This document shows, piece by piece, positions 17,666 to 25,598 of a stretch of 34,282 bases of DNA. A model generated the notes under the pieces. That model saw nothing but the letters and a program-made list of their open reading frames with translations, was not told where the DNA came from and did no database searches. The DNA is from Methyloversatilis sp. (GTDB lineage Bacteria; Pseudomonadota; Gammaproteobacteria; Burkholderiales; Rhodocyclaceae), in assembly GCA_017984755.1 (NCBI GenBank), contig JAGNYW010000030.1:1-34282 (forward strand), given 5' to 3'. Positions within the stretch are counted from its first letter, which is position 1, and the number at the start of each line of letters is the position of its first letter. A program made the position numbers and the translations under genes.

Positions 17666-18718
17666 ATGACACCCCGAAAACCTTTTTTCGTGCCGTACGC
17701 GGTCGCACTCACGCTGGCGCTTCTGCCGGGTGCCGCTGCCGCTCTGGGCGAACAGGACATTGCGGCGCTGATGCTTCTGCGCCCCAGCGTCCTGAAAATA
17801 GAAGCCTTCGATGACCGCGGCAACATTTCGGTGGGTACCGGTGTGGCGGTCGGCCCGGGCATCATCGCCACGGCCTGCCACGTCACGGCGCGCGCGACGA
17901 CGATTCGCGTCGTCAGCAACGGCGAACGCATGCAGGTGAGTTCGCAGCGGGCGCAGGTGCAACGCGACCTTTGCCTGCTCGACGTTCCCGGTGCCTCGCA
18001 GGTACCGGTGGTCGAATTGCGCGAGACCCCCCTGAAAGCAGGCGAAGAACTGGTGGCACTGGGCTACATCCTCGGCGCGGCGCCGCGCGTCAGCAATGGC
18101 AGGGTGCTTCGTCTCCACCCCTACGATGGCGGGCGGATCATCCAGAGCACCACACCCTTCACGTCCGGCGCCAGCGGGGGCGGTCTGTTCGACCGCGAGA
18201 ACCGGCTGGTCGGCGTGATGACCTTCAAGTTCAGGAGTGGCACCGACAATCAGTTCTCGCTGCCAGTCCGGTGGATACGCGAAGCCATGACGTTGCCGGA
18301 AGGACCGGAAGTCACGCCGTTGTCGGGCCGCGCATTCTGGGACGCCGCCGAAGCGGCTCTTCCTCCCTTTCTGCAGGTGCTGCGCCTGCAGGCTGAATCC
18401 CGCTGGTCGGAACTGGAATCGCGGGCGCGTGGCTGGATCGGAGGCAATGCGGACGATGCATCGGCCTGGCACGCGCTGGGCCGCGCCCAAGTCGCGCAGG
18501 GGCGTTCCGGCGACGGCGTCGGATCACTGCTGCGCGCGAACGCGATCGACACGGAGAATCCGGTGTTCCTGTCGGATCTCGCTGTGGCGCAACGTCAGCA
18601 GAAGGACGAAGCGGGGTACGCACTGACCCGCTCCCGGCTCGAGCAGCTGGCACCGGCCGCGGTGACGGCACTCGATGAACGGCTGGATCGCTGCGGCAGC
18701 ACCGTTCCCGCCTGCTAG
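17666..18718 (+). CDS. Exported trypsin-like serine protease with TPR-like tail
   Basis: This 350-residue protein has a signal peptide (about residues 1-26) and a chymotrypsin/HtrA-type protease domain (about 35-215). The likely triad is His72 (TACHV), Asp101 (RDLCLL) and Ser170 (SGASGGGLF). There is no PDZ domain. Instead the tail (about 225-330) has helical repeats resembling TPRs (WHALGRAQVAQGRSGDGVGSLL and a following unit). It should act in the periplasm, perhaps in quality control of exported proteins. It begins 22 bp after xoxJ on the same strand, so it may be co-transcribed with xoxGJ. ATG 17666 was chosen, with a GTG just before it, because the signal peptide begins there. Confidence 0.78.
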   Translation: MTPRKPFFVPYAVALTLALLPGAAAALGEQDIAALMLLRPSVLKIEAFDDRGNISVGTGVAVGPGIIATACHVTARATTIRVVSNGERMQVSSQRAQVQRDLCLLDVPGASQVPVVELRETPLKAGEELVALGYILGAAPRVSNGRVLRLHPYDGGRIIQSTTPFTSGASGGGLFDRENRLVGVMTFKFRSGTDNQFSLPVRWIREAMTLPEGPEVTPLSGRAFWDAAEAALPPFLQVLRLQAESRWSELESRARGWIGGNADDASAWHALGRAQVAQGRSGDGVGSLLRANAIDTENPVFLSDLAVAQRQQKDEAGYALTRSRLEQLAPAAVTALDERLDRCGSTVPAC

Positions 18719-18788
18719 AACAATTGGAACATCCGACACCACCCAACCGGACACCACGATGTCCGGACACATTGATCGAGGAGGCATC

Positions 18789-19472
18789 ATGAAACACCCC
18801 ATCAAGTCATCCGCCCTGTTTGCCGCACTTTGCATGGTGGTCGGCCTCGCGCACGCCGAACCCAAGGACGAAATCACGGAAGCCGAGCGGCAACTGTTCA
18901 TGAACGACCAGCTGTCATCGCTCAAGGTACCCGCCATGCTGAGCTACACCTTCAAGCGCTCGGGCACCCAGGAGGCCGCCTTCCAGGACAAGATCGAAGT
19001 ACGCATCACCGAAGAGAACGGCAGCCGGAAGGTCAGCACGGCCTGCCTGAGCGGCACCCACAGGAAGGAAATACCGGAGGTCGACGGAGCGCTCAGCAAC
19101 CCGGCCCTGATGTGCTTTCTCGAACGTGACATCGCGGAAATGGAACGGCTGACCGGTGGCAAGGCCGCCTACTTCCGCAAGCGCATCCGCCTCGCGCTAT
19201 CCGAAGGGCCCACCGGTGCACCCGTCAAGGTGAGCTTCGGCGGCAAGACGGTAGATGCCAGGGAATACCGCATCAAGCCCTACACCAACGATCCGAACAA
19301 GCAGAAATTTCCGAAATACATCGGCAAGACCTACGTCTTCGTACTGTCCGACGCCGTACCCGGCGGCATCTACCGCGTCGACAGCGTGATACCGGATCCG
19401 GCTGGTGCCGACGGCAAGGCCGTGCTGATCGAAGAGGATATGGTGCTGGCCAGCGGCGGCTCGCCGCGCTGA
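18789..19472 (+). CDS. Exported protein of unknown function
   Basis: I do not recognise this 227-residue protein. It has a signal peptide (about residues 1-22, ending AHA) and a soluble, charged mature part with two cysteines (in STACLSG and LMCFLERD). The conserved-looking segments are LMCFLERDIAEMERLTGG, YFRKRIRLAL and YVFVLSDAVPGGIYRVD, which suggests a compact mixed alpha/beta periplasmic domain. The ATG follows GAGGAGG with good spacing. It starts 70 bp after the protease gene and ends before a GC-rich hairpin, so it is probably the last gene of the xox-side transcript. Its role is unknown; position suggests a link to the xox genes or to the protease. Confidence 0.8.
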   Translation: MKHPIKSSALFAALCMVVGLAHAEPKDEITEAERQLFMNDQLSSLKVPAMLSYTFKRSGTQEAAFQDKIEVRITEENGSRKVSTACLSGTHRKEIPEVDGALSNPALMCFLERDIAEMERLTGGKAAYFRKRIRLALSEGPTGAPVKVSFGGKTVDAREYRIKPYTNDPNKQKFPKYIGKTYVFVLSDAVPGGIYRVDSVIPDPAGADGKAVLIEEDMVLASGGSPR

Positions 19473-19492
19473 TTTCGCATCGAGTTCATGTT

Positions 19493-19514
19493 CCGGCCGG
19501 CTGCGTCCGGCCGG
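19493..19514. terminator. GC-rich hairpin between convergent genes (possible terminator)
   Basis: CCGGCCGG (19493-19500) and CCGGCCGG (19507-19514) form an 8-bp stem with a 6-nt loop, between the exported-protein gene and the convergent GGDEF/EAL gene. There is no T-run on either side, so a bidirectional terminator is likely only by position. Confidence 0.45.
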
Positions 19515-19519
19515 TAAAT

Positions 19520-21604
19520 TCAGCCGGCGGCTTCGATCTGCTGCATGAACGCTTCGGCCGGTTGGGGTCTCGAGAACAGGAAGCCCTGTATCAGTTCGCA
19601 ACCGCGCTGTACGAGAAAGACCCGCTGGGCTTCGGTTTCCACACCTTCGGCCACGACGCCCAGCCCGAGGGCATGCGCCATCGCGAGGATGGCCTCCACG
19701 ATCGACGCATCGCTCTCGTCGTCCGGCAGATCGCGCACGAAGCTGCGATCGATCTTCAGCAGATCGATCGGAAACTGCTTCAGGGTCGATAGCGACGAAT
19801 AGCCCGTGCCGAAGTCGTCGATCGACAGCTTCAGCCCGAGCGCCTTGAGTGACTGCAGCATATCGAGCGCATTTTCCGGCTCCTGCATGACCGCACTTTC
19901 AGTCAGTTCGACGTGCAGGAATCCATGCGGTACGTCGTGCAGTGCGAGTGCATCGACAATGGCCGGCAGCAGTGAATCCGAACAGAAATTGAAGGCCGAC
20001 AGATTGACCCCTATCGGCACCGCCGGCCGGCCAGCCGCCCGCCATTCCGCGATCTGGCGACAGGCCTCCTGCACCACCCACTCTCCCAGCGGTACGATCA
20101 GGCCGCTCTCTTCGGCCACCGGAATGAATTCCACCGGCGAAACCGAACCGCGCTGCGGATGCACCCAGCGCAGCAATGCCTCGGCTGAAACGATGCGCCC
20201 GGTCACCGCATCGACCTGCGCCTGGTAGTTCAGCAGGAACTCGCCGTTTTCCAGCGCATGCACCATGTCCTGTTCCAGCGACAGGCGCTCGACCGCCTGT
20301 TTCTGCATGGTTTCCGTGAAGAACTCGACCGTGTTGCGGCCCCTTTGCTTCGCCTCGTACATCGCCATGTCGGCGTGTCGCAGCAATGTCTCGGCATCGC
20401 TGCCGTTTTCCGGGAACAGCGCAATGCCGACCGAGGCCGTCACCACCAGTTCGGCATGTTCGACCTGAATGGGCTGCGCAAGCTCCCCGCAGATGCGCCA
20501 GGCAACGCGCGCAGCATCCTCGCTGCGCTCGAGGTCGGTCAGCAGTACGGTGAATTCATCGCCGCCAAGCCGGGCCACCACCTCGTCGGGTTTCAGTCCT
20601 TCACGTCCGACGAAGTCAGCCGAACGTACCGAGCCGAGCAGCCGGCTGGCGACTTCGCGCAGTATCTGGTCTCCCGACGTGTGACCGAAGCTGTCATTGA
20701 TGCGCTTGAGGCGATCGAGATCGACATACAGCAGCGCGCAGCGCGCATTGATGCGCATCGAACGCGCGAGCGCGTGATCGAGCATTTCGCGGAACATCTG
20801 ACGGTTGGCCAGACCGGTCAGGCTGTCGTGATAGGCCAGGAAGCGGATGCGCTGCTCGGCGAGCCGGCTTTCGGTCACGTCCTGCGTCACACCTTCGATC
20901 CGGACGACCCGGGCAAACTCGTCGCGCACCGGCAATGCCTGCTCGTACAAAGTGACCAGAGAGCCGTCGCTGCGCTGCACGCGGAAGCTCATCTGGTAGG
21001 ACTCCCCTTCGCGAGCCCGCTCCATGGCTTCGCGCAGATACTGACGATCGGGACTGAGCACGCGCGACAGCAGGCCAAAAGGTTCGAACTGCGCGGAGGC
21101 GCGATGATCGCCCCACAGATCGAGACACAGCGGGCTGCGCTCGCAGCGATCTTCAGCCAGATGCCACAGCCAGCCACCGAGCCTGGCAACCCGTTGCGCC
21201 ACCGCAAGACGCCGCTCGGAAACTTCCAGATCCATCAGCGTGGACGCCGCGCGCAGCGCATAGCGCACGCGATAGACCAGCAGCGTCCAGTTCAGCGGCT
21301 TGGTGACGAAATCGGTGGCACCGAGTGAGTACGCCTTGTCGATCGATACCGTATCGTCCGCCGCCGTCATCATGATGATGGGCAGACGGTGTCCGTGCGG
21401 CCGCTCGCGCAATCGCCGGCACACCTCGAAACCATCTGCGCCCAGCAGATTTGCATCGATCAGCACCAGCGAAAATTCGTGACGATCAAACAGCACGAGC
21501 GCCTCTTCGCCACCCGCCGCCTCGGTGACACCGAAACCGGCGATGATCAGCATCTGGGTGGCCGTCAGCCTGATCATCGGGTCGGCGTCGACGAGCAGGA
21601 TCAT
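19520..21604 (-). CDS. Response regulator with PAS, GGDEF and EAL domains
   Basis: This 694-residue protein has a receiver domain (about 1-118; acidic pair Asp6/Asp8, phosphoacceptor Asp50, Thr80, Lys102), a PAS-like region (about 130-250), a GGDEF domain (about 260-430) and a C-terminal EAL domain (about 445-690). The GGDEF active site is intact (RLGGDEF), but the inhibitory RxxD site is missing: KPDE stands there. The EAL motif (AEALLRW) and the downstream catalytic motifs LTESAV, DDFGTGYSSL, KIDRSFV and EGVET are complete. It could therefore both make and break cyclic di-GMP in response to phosphorylation. The start at 21604 has GGAG 7 nt upstream; an ATG at 21634 is an alternative. No sensor kinase is adjacent. 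Confidence 0.9.
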   Translation of the reverse strand: MILLVDADPMIRLTATQMLIIAGFGVTEAAGGEEALVLFDRHEFSLVLIDANLLGADGFEVCRRLRERPHGHRLPIIMMTAADDTVSIDKAYSLGATDFVTKPLNWTLLVYRVRYALRAASTLMDLEVSERRLAVAQRVARLGGWLWHLAEDRCERSPLCLDLWGDHRASAQFEPFGLLSRVLSPDRQYLREAMERAREGESYQMSFRVQRSDGSLVTLYEQALPVRDEFARVVRIEGVTQDVTESRLAEQRIRFLAYHDSLTGLANRQMFREMLDHALARSMRINARCALLYVDLDRLKRINDSFGHTSGDQILREVASRLLGSVRSADFVGREGLKPDEVVARLGGDEFTVLLTDLERSEDAARVAWRICGELAQPIQVEHAELVVTASVGIALFPENGSDAETLLRHADMAMYEAKQRGRNTVEFFTETMQKQAVERLSLEQDMVHALENGEFLLNYQAQVDAVTGRIVSAEALLRWVHPQRGSVSPVEFIPVAEESGLIVPLGEWVVQEACRQIAEWRAAGRPAVPIGVNLSAFNFCSDSLLPAIVDALALHDVPHGFLHVELTESAVMQEPENALDMLQSLKALGLKLSIDDFGTGYSSLSTLKQFPIDLLKIDRSFVRDLPDDESDASIVEAILAMAHALGLGVVAEGVETEAQRVFLVQRGCELIQGFLFSRPQPAEAFMQQIEAAG

Positions 21605-21986
21605 CGGTAGGCTCCGTGCGTCGTGGCGCTCCATCTCGCGTTCTGTGGCCAACCTTGCACTCCTTGTTCTGTCATCTAGGGTCCCGCACCCCTGATTCTG
21701 CCGGGCACAGCCTGCAAATGGTCGGTGTCGCAACATCGCGGTACAACGAAATAATGCGCAAGTGCCGGCGGTCTGCACAATCGCAGCGGGAACATCCTTT
21801 GCAATGGAGTTCGCAACTTGCAGTCGCACCGCCTGTCGTGACACACGGCACAGGCAACATCTCTGACACGCCGCGCCGGTATTCGGCCGTTCGTGAAGCG
21901 GCCGAAGGCCGGGTTGATGCAGGCGGCGCTAGAATCGACTCCGAAGCCCGATCGGGCACTCTGACTGAACCGCTTTCCGGACAAAC
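21605..21986. other. Divergent intergenic region
   Basis: This gap of 382 bp lies between the GGDEF/EAL gene and prlC, which diverge. A TAGAAT box (21930-21935), 52 bp before the prlC start, looks like a -10 element, but no -35 partner fits at the usual distance. A short hairpin, CGGCCG (21884-21889) with CGGCCG (21899-21904), lies just before it. No coding potential was recognised. Confidence 0.4.
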
Positions 21987-24062
21987 ATGAACACGAATCC
22001 GCTGCTCGATTTCTCCTCCCTTCCGCGTTTCGATGCCATACAGCCGGAGCACGTAGCCCCCGCGATCACCGAACTGCTCAGCCGCTACCAGGCGCTGATC
22101 GACGAGCTGATTGCCCGCCCGGAAGCGCCGACCTGGGACGGCTTCGCCGCGCCGATCACCGACATGGGCGAACAGCTCGGCCGCGCGTGGGGCGTGGTCG
22201 GTCACCTGCACGGCGTGAACGACGTCCCGGCCTGGCGCGAGGCCTACAACGCGTCGCTGCCCGAAATCACCCGCTTCTACAGTTCGCTCGGCCAGAATCT
22301 GGCGCTGTTCGCCAAGTACCGCGCGCTGCATGACAGCCCGGAGTACGCGAGCCTGTCGCCGGCACGTCAGCGCATCCTAGACAACGAGGTGCGCGACTTC
22401 CGCCTGTCCGGTGCCGAACTGCCGGAAGAGCAGAAGCCTCGTTTCAAGGAGATCCAGGAAGAGCTGGCGTTGCTGTCGGCAAAGTTCTCGGAGAACGTAC
22501 TCGATGCCACCAACGCCTTCGCGGAGTACGTCACCGACGAAGCACTGCTGGCCGGCCTGCCCGATGACAGCATCGAAGCGGCGCGCGATGCCGCGCAGCG
22601 GGACGACCGCGAAGGCTGGAAGTTCACGCTGCACATGCCGTCCTACCTGCCGGTCATGCAATACGCCGACAACCGCGATCTGCGCGCCCGCATGTATCGC
22701 GCCAGCGCTACCCGCGCATCGGAATTCGACGATGCGGTGCGCGACAACACGCCGCTGATCGACCGCATCCTGTCGCTGCGCGCCGAAGAGTCGAAGATGC
22801 TCGGCTTCGACAGCTTCGCCGAATTGTCGATGGTGCCGAAGATGGCCGACAACCCGACCCAGGTCATGGCCTTCCTGCGTGATCTCGGCATCCGTGCCAG
22901 GCCGCACGGCCAGCGTGATCTGGACGAACTGCGCGCTTTCGCCCGCAACGAATTCGGGCTGGACGAACTGCAGTCCTGGGACATGACCTGGGTGTCGGAA
23001 AAACTGCGCAGCCACCGCTACAACTTTTCCGAGCATGAAGTGAAGCTGTACTTCCCCGAACCCAAGGTACTGGAAGGCCTGTTCCGCGTCATCGAGGGTT
23101 TGTACGGCGTGACCATCAAGCCGGACACGGCACCGGTCTGGCACCCCGACGTGCGCTTCTTCCGCATCGCGCGCACCGGCGCACAGGGCGACGAACTCGT
23201 GGGCCAGTTCTACCTCGACCTGTACGCACGCGATACCAAACGCGGTGGCGCCTGGATGGACGAAGCCATCACCCGCCGCCGTCTCGGTACCGGCGTGCAG
23301 ACCCCGGTCGCCTATCTGAACTGCAACTTCCCGTCGCCGGTCGGCGAGAAGGACGGCAAACAGAGGCCAGCCACCTTCACGCACGACGACGTGATCACGC
23401 TGTTTCACGAATCCGGCCACGGCCTGCATCACCTGCTGACCCGGGTCGATGACCTGCCGGTGTCGGGCATCCACGGCGTCGAATGGGACGCGGTCGAACT
23501 GCCCAGCCAGTTCATGGAAAACTTCTGCTGGGAATGGGACGTGCTGTCCGGCATGACCGCCCATGTCGACACCGGCGAGCCGCTGCCGCGCACGCTGTTC
23601 GACAAGATGATCGCCGCGAAGAATTTTCAGAGCGGCCTTCAGACGCTGCGTCAGGTCGAGTTCTCGCTGTTCGACCTGCGTCTGCACCACGATTTCGTGC
23701 CGGGCGGCGAGCAGACCATGCTGCAGCTGCTGCAGGAAGTGCGCGACGAGATCGCCGTGGTGCGTCCGCCTGAATGGAACCGCTTCCCGCAGAGCTTCAG
23801 CCACATCTTCGCCGGCGGCTACGCGGCTGGTTACTACAGCTACAAATGGGCGGAAGTGCTGTCTGCCGACGCATTCGAAGCCTTCGAAGAAGCACGCGAG
23901 CGCACCGGCACCGTACTCGACACACAGACCGGTCGTCGCTTCTGGGACGAAATTCTCGCCGTGGGTGGTTCGCGGCCCACGCTTGAATCCTTCAAGGCCT
24001 TCCGCGGTCGCGAACCACGGCCCGATGCCCTGTTGCGCCACAGCGGCATGGTCACCGCCTGA
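21987..24062 (+). CDS. prlC: Oligopeptidase A (M3 metallopeptidase)
   Basis: This 691-residue cytoplasmic zinc peptidase of the M3 (thimet) family has no signal peptide. The zinc site is FHESGHGLHH, with His474, Glu475 and His478 forming HExxH, followed by the family block GVEWDAVELPSQF that supplies the third ligand. Length and N-terminal style (NPLLDFSSLPRFDAIQPEHV) match OpdA/PrlC. It degrades short peptides, including cleaved signal peptides. It is followed 19 bp later by a DUF4124 gene on the same strand, so the two may form an operon. The ATG at 21987 fits the usual family N-terminus. Confidence 0.95.
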   Translation: MNTNPLLDFSSLPRFDAIQPEHVAPAITELLSRYQALIDELIARPEAPTWDGFAAPITDMGEQLGRAWGVVGHLHGVNDVPAWREAYNASLPEITRFYSSLGQNLALFAKYRALHDSPEYASLSPARQRILDNEVRDFRLSGAELPEEQKPRFKEIQEELALLSAKFSENVLDATNAFAEYVTDEALLAGLPDDSIEAARDAAQRDDREGWKFTLHMPSYLPVMQYADNRDLRARMYRASATRASEFDDAVRDNTPLIDRILSLRAEESKMLGFDSFAELSMVPKMADNPTQVMAFLRDLGIRARPHGQRDLDELRAFARNEFGLDELQSWDMTWVSEKLRSHRYNFSEHEVKLYFPEPKVLEGLFRVIEGLYGVTIKPDTAPVWHPDVRFFRIARTGAQGDELVGQFYLDLYARDTKRGGAWMDEAITRRRLGTGVQTPVAYLNCNFPSPVGEKDGKQRPATFTHDDVITLFHESGHGLHHLLTRVDDLPVSGIHGVEWDAVELPSQFMENFCWEWDVLSGMTAHVDTGEPLPRTLFDKMIAAKNFQSGLQTLRQVEFSLFDLRLHHDFVPGGEQTMLQLLQEVRDEIAVVRPPEWNRFPQSFSHIFAGGYAAGYYSYKWAEVLSADAFEAFEEARERTGTVLDTQTGRRFWDEILAVGGSRPTLESFKAFRGREPRPDALLRHSGMVTA

Positions 24063-24081
24063 GCACACGAGGAGACAGTCG

Positions 24082-24660
24082 ATGAAACGCTTGAGCGGAG
24101 TGCTGTGCCTGGCAATCGCGGGCGCGCTGATCACCGGTTCAGCCTGGGCGCAGACCTACAAATGGGTCGACGCCCAGGGCCGGACCCACTACACCGACAC
24201 GCCCCCGCCGCCGGACGCACGCAAGGCGACCGAAAAGAAGATGCAGGCCAACGTGGTTGAAACCAGCGGCGGCAGTTACGCCGAGCGTCAGGCCATGCAG
24301 AAGGCGCCGGTCACGCTGTGGCTCGGCAACGAATGCGACGCGCTGTGCGAATCGGCCCTGTCGCTGCTTCAAACCCGCGGCATCGCCTACAGCGAACAGC
24401 GCATCACGACCGAAGCGAAGAAGCAGGCCTTCGTCGACAGATTCAAGCTGAAAGAAGCGCGCGTCCCGACCATCTCGGCCGGCGTCGACCATCTGGTCGG
24501 CTTCAGCGCCGAAGCGTGGAACCGCCTGCTCGACCGGGCCGGCTACCCGGCGAAAGGCAGCGCGAAACCGCCGGCCATCGCCAAGCCTGCGACCGCGTCC
24601 GAGGCCGCGGAATCCACACCGGAACCCACCCCGGAAACCGTCCCGGAAGCCACCCGGTGA
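24082..24660 (+). CDS. DUF4124/glutaredoxin-like exported protein
   Basis: This 192-residue protein has a signal peptide (about residues 1-23, ending AWA). A DUF4124 motif follows (QTYKWVDAQGRTHYTDTPPPP). A thioredoxin-fold segment then carries two cysteines in a CxxxC arrangement (Cys85, Cys89) and the VPT turn (128-130) that usually holds the cis-proline. The tail is rich in Pro, Glu and Thr. This combination is common in betaproteobacteria, where it is annotated as glutaredoxin-like. A periplasmic thiol role is plausible but unproven. GAGGAGA precedes the ATG. It converges with the DNR-like gene, with only 35 bp between their stops, including a 12-bp GC palindrome (24677-24688). Confidence 0.85.
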   Translation: MKRLSGVLCLAIAGALITGSAWAQTYKWVDAQGRTHYTDTPPPPDARKATEKKMQANVVETSGGSYAERQAMQKAPVTLWLGNECDALCESALSLLQTRGIAYSEQRITTEAKKQAFVDRFKLKEARVPTISAGVDHLVGFSAEAWNRLLDRAGYPAKGSAKPPAIAKPATASEAAESTPEPTPETVPEATR

Positions 24661-24695
24661 CGCTGATCCGCGACACGGGCCGCGGCCCACACCGC

Positions 24696-25457
24696 CTACT
24701 GCATCGGATAACTCGCGAGGCGGCTCAGGTCGGGTATGTAGATGTCGCGCTTGTCTATCTTGATCAAACCCTGCGACTCAAGCTCGTGCAGCACGCGTGA
24801 AAAGTACTCTGGGGTCAACGAAAGCCGCGAGGCAATGGTCGCCTTGCTGACTGGAAACGACAGGTGGAGGTCGCGTGTCGTACCTGCGTCGTTTCCGCAC
24901 ATCGGCGCACAACCGCCGCTGCCGGTCCCGGTCATTGAAGCAGGCAGCACTGCGTCCTCGGGCAGGTCGCGCAGAAGGTAGCCGATCACGCGCTGCAGCC
25001 CGCTGTGCAGCGCATAGGCTTCCACGTCATGCACCAGACCATGCAGCCGGCGCGAAATGCCGGCCAGCATGCGCATTGCGAAACGCGAATCGCGTTCGAT
25101 CTCGCTGAGCACCGCGGTCTTGCTCACCGTGAGCAGCAGGGAATCGGTCAGCGCCTGGGCGTTGATGATGTAGTGCTTGCCGGCGAACATCACTGCCTCG
25201 GCAAAGCTGTTGCCGGGTCCCACCAGCTCGATCACCTTTTCCTGGCCGGCAGGCGACACGGCGAACAACTTGATCTGTCCCATCACCGTGACATGAAACT
25301 CCTCGCACGGCTCGCCGACACGGAACACGTTGTCACCGCGAGCGAGCCGGTTCAGACGACAGCCGACCGCCAGGCGCTGCAGTTCCGCCTGAGTCATTTC
25401 CTGAAACAACGGCAGTACCGACAGGTAGCGCGGCAGATCGAAACTTCTGTCATCCAT
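24696..25457 (-). CDS. dnr: CRP/FNR-family regulator, DNR-like
   Basis: This 253-residue CRP/FNR regulator has an N-terminal cyclic-nucleotide-binding-like domain (about 12-125), a dimerisation helix (about 128-165) and a C-terminal winged helix. The recognition helix carries Glu217, Ser220 and Arg221 (ExxSR), the FNR set that reads TTGAT half-sites. It lacks the N-terminal cysteine cluster of FNR, so it is not an oxygen-sensing Fe-S FNR; DNR-type nitric oxide sensing is the best fit given the nor operon upstream. About 25 extra residues (about 170-196), with a CxxxC pair (Cys183, Cys187), separate the dimerisation helix from the DNA-binding domain. ATG 25457 has AAGGAGA upstream. A matching box lies 68-81 bp before the start. 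Confidence 0.87.
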   Translation of the reverse strand: MDDRSFDLPRYLSVLPLFQEMTQAELQRLAVGCRLNRLARGDNVFRVGEPCEEFHVTVMGQIKLFAVSPAGQEKVIELVGPGNSFAEAVMFAGKHYIINAQALTDSLLLTVSKTAVLSEIERDSRFAMRMLAGISRRLHGLVHDVEAYALHSGLQRVIGYLLRDLPEDAVLPASMTGTGSGGCAPMCGNDAGTTRDLHLSFPVSKATIASRLSLTPEYFSRVLHELESQGLIKIDKRDIYIPDLSRLASYPMQ

Positions 25458-25524
25458 GCAGATCTCCTTGTCGGAAGGGGGTGGCCGACCGCCGGCATTG
25501 TCGGAACGGAAGCTGCGATCAGCC

Positions 25525-25538
25525 TTGATGCGGGTCAA
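25525..25538. promoter_or_regulatory. FNR/DNR box upstream of dnr
   Basis: TTGAT-gcgg-GTCAA (25525-25538) differs at one position from the FNR/DNR consensus TTGAT-N4-ATCAA. On the minus strand a GACAAT hexamer (25502-25497) is centred exactly 32 bp downstream, where a -10 element should lie if the box is at -41.5. This fits a class II activated promoter for the regulator gene. The distance from box centre to ATG is about 74 bp. Confidence 0.75.
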
Positions 25539-25598
25539 CAGCATGCCCGACTGCACCACCTTGGCGCAATGAAGCTGTGAATGTCTCCTGAATCCGGG

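Noticed and set aside
16078-17931. A 617-codon minus-strand frame opposite xoxG, xoxJ and the protease start
   Set aside because: It runs across three plus-strand genes with clear signal peptides and motifs; no protein features were seen in it.
24677-24688. GGGCCGCGGCCC palindrome between convergent stops as a terminator
   Set aside because: It is only 12 bp with no loop room and no T-run on either strand.
24696-25457. Calling the regulator FNR
   Set aside because: The N-terminal cysteine cluster needed for the oxygen-sensing Fe-S centre is missing.
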